Assembly: GCA_015661535.1 (NCBI GenBank)
Contig: DQVY01000245.1
Span: forward strand, 1-9,306
Length of the DNA: 9,306 nt
Origin: Sulfurovum sp.
GTDB lineage: Bacteria > Campylobacterota > Campylobacteria > Campylobacterales > Sulfurovaceae
Direction of reading: 5' to 3'
The position numbers and the translations under genes were made by a program. Positions 6,393 to 9,306 of the stretch are shown here, one piece after another (the first letter of the stretch is position 1; each line of letters begins with the position of its first letter). The notes beneath the pieces are model-generated. The model was not told the origin of the DNA. It saw only the letters and a list, made by a program, of their open reading frames with translations, and searched no databases.

Positions 6393-6992
6393 CTATCCCT
6401 CCTGGGAAGCGGCAAAGAGACGTATCTCTTCTCGTCCTTCAGCCACTTCCTTTTCAAAACGTGCAAACATCTCTGCCACAGGGTAAGTAAAGGTTTGAAT
6501 AAAAAATGCCAAAGGATCACTCTCCTCTACTTTGCTTACATCTACTAAGGTATCTATGAAGTCATCAAAACTTGTCCCTGAGATCACTACCGCTGCATGC
6601 AAAAGCATGGCATCTTTGAGTGAATGTTTCCCTATACTGTGACTCAGTATAAGAAAGATCTCTTTGGCACCTTTTGCATTATTTTCACTATAGAGCTGTA
6701 TGGCATGTTCATAAATAGCGCGGGCAGCAGCTCTGTCTTCTTCACTCTCCATATCAAAGGTCTGAAAGGTAGAAAGCTTTTCTGCAAGCAGGTCAAAGGC
6801 ATTGTTTACAATAAAAGTGAAGATCTCGTTGATCTCCTCTTCGGGTGCTTCGATGATAAGCTGTGCATCTAAAAGCTGATACCCTTTGGCAATACTCTGC
6901 TCTGTTTTGCACTCTTCTTCAAGCCTTTTGATATTGGCTAAAAACTCTGGATCTTTTTTAAGTTCTTCTACATGTATTTCTGGGGTTTGCAT
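6393..6992 (-). CDS. Conserved-looking helical protein of unknown function, co-transcribed with murC
   Basis: I do not recognise this 199-aa protein. It is acidic, cytoplasmic (no signal peptide or membrane span) and looks wholly helical. Residues ~1-60 are charged helices rich in Glu and Lys. Residues ~85-135 contain paired helices (AARAIYEHAIQLYSENN, then AKEIFLILSHS) spaced like tetratricopeptide repeats but not matching the consensus well. The end (~160-199) is hydrophobic/aromatic, then charged. The ATG at 6992 has AAGGAG 7 nt upstream. An overlapping ATG 4 nt upstream in another frame (ATGAATG) opens only a dozen codons and is ignored. Its stop lies 2 bp before murC, whose ribosome site is inside its last codons. 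Position suggests a link to cell-wall growth, but that is only context. The gene starts just after a REPIN-like repeat and a terminator, so it probably heads the transcript. Confidence 0.85.
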   Translation of the reverse strand: MQTPEIHVEELKKDPEFLANIKRLEEECKTEQSIAKGYQLLDAQLIIEAPEEEINEIFTFIVNNAFDLLAEKLSTFQTFDMESEEDRAAARAIYEHAIQLYSENNAKGAKEIFLILSHSIGKHSLKDAMLLHAAVVISGTSFDDFIDTLVDVSKVEESDPLAFFIQTFTYPVAEMFARFEKEVAEGREEIRLFAASQEG

Positions 6993-7012
6993 TCATTTTC
7001 TCCTTCTTCCTG

Positions 7013-7110
7013 TATCGTAGGGTGGCGCACTTATCGTAGTGTATCCCTTTAGGGATGTCCACCGAATGCTTAAACTGTTCATAAAAGGTGGGCTTAAAAG
7101 CCCACCCTAC
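7013..7110. repeat. REPIN/BIME-like inverted repeat pair with GTAG-headed hairpins
   Basis: The gap between the DapC-like gene and the helical-protein gene is filled by two inverted arms. The left arm reads on plus: GTAG (7017-7020), then GGTGG (7021-7025), which pairs with CCACC (7059-7063). Between these are two small hairpins, CACT/AGTG (7028-7041) and ATCCC-TTTA-GGGAT (7043-7056). The right arm reads on minus: GTAG, then GGTGGGC...GCCCACC (7106-7087). GTAGGGTGG at 7017-7025 and CCACCCTAC at 7102-7110 are exact inverted copies. TATCGTAG is also directly repeated at 7013-7020 and 7033-7040. A GTAG tetranucleotide 5' of a G/C-rich hairpin, in two inverted copies, is the hallmark of REP doublets mobilised by RAYT transposases. 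No transposase is in the window. Confidence 0.6.
7083..7106 (-). terminator. Rho-independent terminator of the DapC-like gene
   Basis: On the minus strand a perfect G/C-rich stem GGTGGGC/GCCCACC (7106-7087, loop TTTTAA, extendable by A-T pairs) is followed by TTTT (7086-7083). It lies 12 bp after the stop of the aminotransferase gene and separates it from the helical-protein/murC transcript. The stem is also the right arm of the REPIN-like repeat. The T-tract is short, so termination may be partial. Confidence 0.7.
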
Positions 7111-7118
7111 AGCATCTT

Positions 7119-8243
7119 TTATCTATTTATTAAAAGTGCAATACGCTGTAATGCTTCTTTCGTTAATTCAGCTTCATACACTAGTGCAAGTCTTATATAC
7201 CCTTTTCCTTCACCCTCACGTCCCAAAAATGAGCCGGGAATGACTTTAAGATTATACTCTCTGTAAAGTGTAGTGGTAAAGGCTATCTCATCTTCTACTT
7301 TGAGCCAAATGTAAAAGGTAGCTTTGGGTGCATCCACACCCAAAACCTCTTTTGCTACAGCAAAATTCTTTTTATACTTCTCTCTAAAACCAGCTACATG
7401 CTCCTGGTCTGCCCATGCCACAGCTGCTGCATGCTGTAAAGGCAGAGGTGAAGCACAACCGACATAGGTTCGGTACACCATATAATTCTTGAGGATCTCT
7501 GCATCTCCTGCTATAAATCCAGAGCGTAATCCTGGTGCAGAGGAACGTTTCGAAACTGAGTTGATGACCAAAATGTTTTTGAATGTTGTATTGCCTACTT
7601 CGATACTTGCATTAAGCAAAGAAGGCAAAGGTTCATCCAGATACAAGTCAGCATAACACTCATCATTCATCAGCACAAAGTCATGTTTTAGGGCAAGGTT
7701 TACCCATTGTTTTAATTCATCCATCAACATCACTGAGCTTGTCGGGTTGTTTGGTGAATTTAGTATGACAAAATCTGCACGGCTTAACGCCACTTCATCT
7801 ATCGCAGGCTGGAAATCATTACTCGCATTCAAATTGAGGTAGATCACTTCTGCCCTGCATGCTTTGGCTGCACCTTCATAGATCTGGTAAAAGGGGTTGG
7901 GAAACACCATTACCGGGTCTTTGACATCATGCAGTAAGAACTGAGGGAAATTAAAGAGTACTTCACGTGTACCAAAGGTAGGAATGATCTGACTGTTATC
8001 CAATGTCAGACCAAAACGTGCTTTATTGTAGGTCAGCATCGCTTCACGAAGTACTGCTTCGCCAGCTGTTTTAGGGTACTTGTTTAAAAGTATGGCATGG
8101 TCATTGAGGGCATCCAGTATAAACTGTGGTGTAGCAAACTGAGGTTCACCAATGGTCAGAGACAAGGCATTATAGACCTTATTTGGTGTAATATCCTGCA
8201 GTAAAGTATTGAGTTTTTCAAAAGGGTAGGTTTCGAAGTTCAT
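7119..8243 (-). CDS. dapC: PLP-dependent class I/II aminotransferase, DapC-like (succinyldiaminopimelate transaminase)
   Basis: The 374-aa product is a fold-type I aminotransferase. Visible motifs are an N-terminal IGEPQFATP (31-39), FPNPFY (114-119), NSPNNPTSS (162-170) with the PLP-contacting Asn166, NDECYADLY (193-201) with Asp194 and Tyr197, and SVSKRSSAPGLRSGF (229-243) with Schiff-base Lys232 and phosphate-binding Arg240. Substrate-carboxylate Arg351 lies in GYIRLALV. Campylobacterota proteins of this type near murC are usually annotated as succinyldiaminopimelate or aspartate-type transaminases. Making the lysine/meso-diaminopimelate precursor would fit the cell-wall neighbours. Sequence alone cannot exclude another amino-acid substrate, so the symbol is tentative. 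The ATG at 8243 has AGGG 5 nt upstream, a -10 box about 22 nt upstream and a terminator after the stop, so it looks like a single-gene transcript. Confidence 0.88.
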   Translation of the reverse strand: MNFETYPFEKLNTLLQDITPNKVYNALSLTIGEPQFATPQFILDALNDHAILLNKYPKTAGEAVLREAMLTYNKARFGLTLDNSQIIPTFGTREVLFNFPQFLLHDVKDPVMVFPNPFYQIYEGAAKACRAEVIYLNLNASNDFQPAIDEVALSRADFVILNSPNNPTSSVMLMDELKQWVNLALKHDFVLMNDECYADLYLDEPLPSLLNASIEVGNTTFKNILVINSVSKRSSAPGLRSGFIAGDAEILKNYMVYRTYVGCASPLPLQHAAAVAWADQEHVAGFREKYKKNFAVAKEVLGVDAPKATFYIWLKVEDEIAFTTTLYREYNLKVIPGSFLGREGEGKGYIRLALVYEAELTKEALQRIALLINR

Positions 8244-8264
8244 GATCGCCCTAATTTTTTAAGA

Positions 8265-8270
8265 ATTATA
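8265..8270 (-). promoter_or_regulatory. -10 box for the DapC-like gene
   Basis: A perfect TATAAT on the minus strand lies about 22 nt before the ATG at 8243, in the 43-bp gap after dacB. The nearest -35 candidate at normal spacing, TTGTAG (8292-8287, 16-bp spacer), is poor and overlaps the dacB stop codon. A TTGTCA (8300-8295) is too far away (24 bp). Confidence 0.55.
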
Positions 8271-8286
8271 ACCAAAATGCAGTAAA

Positions 8287-9306
8287 CTACAACTTGACAA
8301 TAAAGGCACCTGCATTGATGCTCCTGCGTACTTTTTTTAACGCTGCCTTTGCATCTTCTTTGTCACTATAGGCACCAATGAGTACTTTGTATTTTCCTGT
8401 ATTGCGAACACTGTAACGCAGGTTAAGTGCTTCTATCTTTTGCAGGTATGCTTTACCTGGGACAGCAGAAAAAGAGCCTGCCTGTATATAATACCTTTCT
8501 GAAAAGTTTGCAGCGTTGTCAGGCATGTAGGTATCAAGCCCGGAAAATACATTTTTGACACTGTTTTTTGTAGCTTTGGTTTGCGTGACTGCACGTTTAT
8601 GGCTATAAGAGCGTTTACTGGGTTTCGCTGTGGTCTTTACCAGCCATTTCATAATTTCATTTTGCAGTTTAGCCCCATGGAATCTTGACCTTGGACTGTT
8701 CACCAAAATAACCACTGTATAGAGTTTTCCTGCCTTGTTCTTCACATACCCGCCAATGTTTTTCACCCGTCTGACCGTACCCGTTTTCATCCACGCACGG
8801 TTTTTTACCACCGTATGTCGAAAACGCCGTTTGATCGTGCCGTCTACACCGGCAATAGAAAGTGTTTTCATCCATCTCTTACCGTAACGGTCATAGGCAT
8901 TGTCATACATGTCTGCCAAATTTTTTGCGGTTATTTTTGCGATACGTGAAAGACCAGACCCGTTGTCTATCATCAGCGTACCGTAACCCAATGCACCTTT
9001 TGAACGGAGTATCTTGGCTACAGCATCTCTTCCCTTTTGCACTGTTGCAGGGGCACCATAGACTTTTGCGCCTAAAAGAAGCAAAAGGTGGCGGGCATAA
9101 AGGTTGTTACTCTTTTTGGCTGTTTTAGAGACTATTTTTTCTAATGGCTCCGAGTAGTGTGTAAACAGTGCTTTCGCATTTCTAGGTACCTTTTGTAAAC
9201 GTAAAGTACCAGATACCTGTATACCTTTGGCACGTAACTTCTCTTTTAATGCATAATAAAAAGATTTATAGGGTTTGGTCAAGACATTACATATATTTCG
9301 TTTGCC
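8287..9306 (-). CDS. dacB: D-alanyl-D-alanine carboxypeptidase/endopeptidase PBP4 (family S13) with C-terminal SPOR domain; N-terminus cut by window
   Basis: The frame is open to the right edge; the TTG at 9282 is an internal codon, with eight more in-frame codons before the edge, so the N-terminus lies outside. Counting from that TTG, the S13 motifs are SNN (58-60, SxN box), DNGSGLSR (106-113) and KTG (166-168, within MKTGTVRRV). The catalytic SxxK Ser must lie upstream. PBP4 enzymes remove terminal D-Ala and cut peptide cross-links in the periplasm. After a very basic Ser/Thr/Lys linker (~215-245), residues ~262-331 form a SPOR domain (YYIQAGSF, then YKVLIGAYSDKEDA, then FIVKL). SPOR domains bind peptidoglycan lacking stem peptides, often at the septum. 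E. coli DacB has no such domain. It is followed by the DapC-like gene with its own -10, so co-transcription is possible but not required. Confidence 0.93.
   Translation of the reverse strand, partial: GKRNICNVLTKPYKSFYYALKEKLRAKGIQVSGTLRLQKVPRNAKALFTHYSEPLEKIVSKTAKKSNNLYARHLLLLLGAKVYGAPATVQKGRDAVAKILRSKGALGYGTLMIDNGSGLSRIAKITAKNLADMYDNAYDRYGKRWMKTLSIAGVDGTIKRRFRHTVVKNRAWMKTGTVRRVKNIGGYVKNKAGKLYTVVILVNSPRSRFHGAKLQNEIMKWLVKTTAKPSKRSYSHKRAVTQTKATKNSVKNVFSGLDTYMPDNAANFSERYYIQAGSFSAVPGKAYLQKIEALNLRYSVRNTGKYKVLIGAYSDKEDAKAALKKVRRSINAGAFIVKL

Noticed and set aside
6338..6520. 60-codon minus-strand frame across the helical protein/murC junction
   Set aside because: It overlaps two well-supported genes in another frame and has no support of its own.
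7039..7266. 75-codon plus-strand frame starting in the repeat
   Set aside because: It begins inside the REPIN-like element and continues antisense to the end of the aminotransferase gene; no domain is visible.
8669..9128. Frames of 68 and 88 codons inside dacB on either strand
   Set aside because: They overlap the conserved S13 motifs in other frames and have no features of their own.

Overview
The window looks like chromosomal DNA from a member of the Campylobacterota (Sulfurovum/Sulfurimonas-like). The reasons are the moderately low G+C, A/T-rich promoters that mostly have a good -10 and no clear -35, and the neighbourhood of mutS2, murC and a DapC-type aminotransferase. As I recall, H. 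pylori keeps the same genes close together (HP0621 mutS2, HP0623 murC, HP0624 aminotransferase). The genus is an inference.

Layout, left to right. Positions 1-763 (minus) hold the start of a gene cut by the left edge. Its product aligns by eye with a hybrid sensor kinase but has lost the phospho-acceptor helix, the ATP-binding motifs and the acidic residues of its receiver domain. Positions 864-3095 (minus) are mutS2. A 13-bp palindrome made of two back-to-back TATAAT boxes then separates mutS2 from a plus-strand SGNH/GDSL esterase (3187-3795), which is preceded by a 9-codon leader ORF sharing an ATGA overlap with it. The esterase runs tail-to-tail into a secreted seven-repeat beta-propeller protein (3773-5020, minus), and its probable terminator lies inside the propeller gene.

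From 5077 to the right edge everything is on the minus strand. In transcription order these are dacB (a PBP4-type DD-peptidase with a C-terminal SPOR domain, N-terminus outside the window), a DapC-like aminotransferase, a 125-bp gap with a REPIN/BIME-like inverted repeat whose right arm doubles as a terminator, a helical protein of unknown function, and murC. DapC makes meso-diaminopimelate precursors, MurC adds the first amino acid of the stem peptide, and DacB trims the finished peptide, so this side is a peptidoglycan neighbourhood. The unknown 199-aa protein sits 2 bp upstream of murC and is probably co-transcribed with it.

No rRNA, tRNA, CRISPR array, transposase or phage gene was seen, and no gene-free stretch exceeds about 130 bp. 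The least explained items are the degenerate kinase/receiver protein, the REPIN-like element, the symmetric divergent promoter and the coupled mini-ORF.
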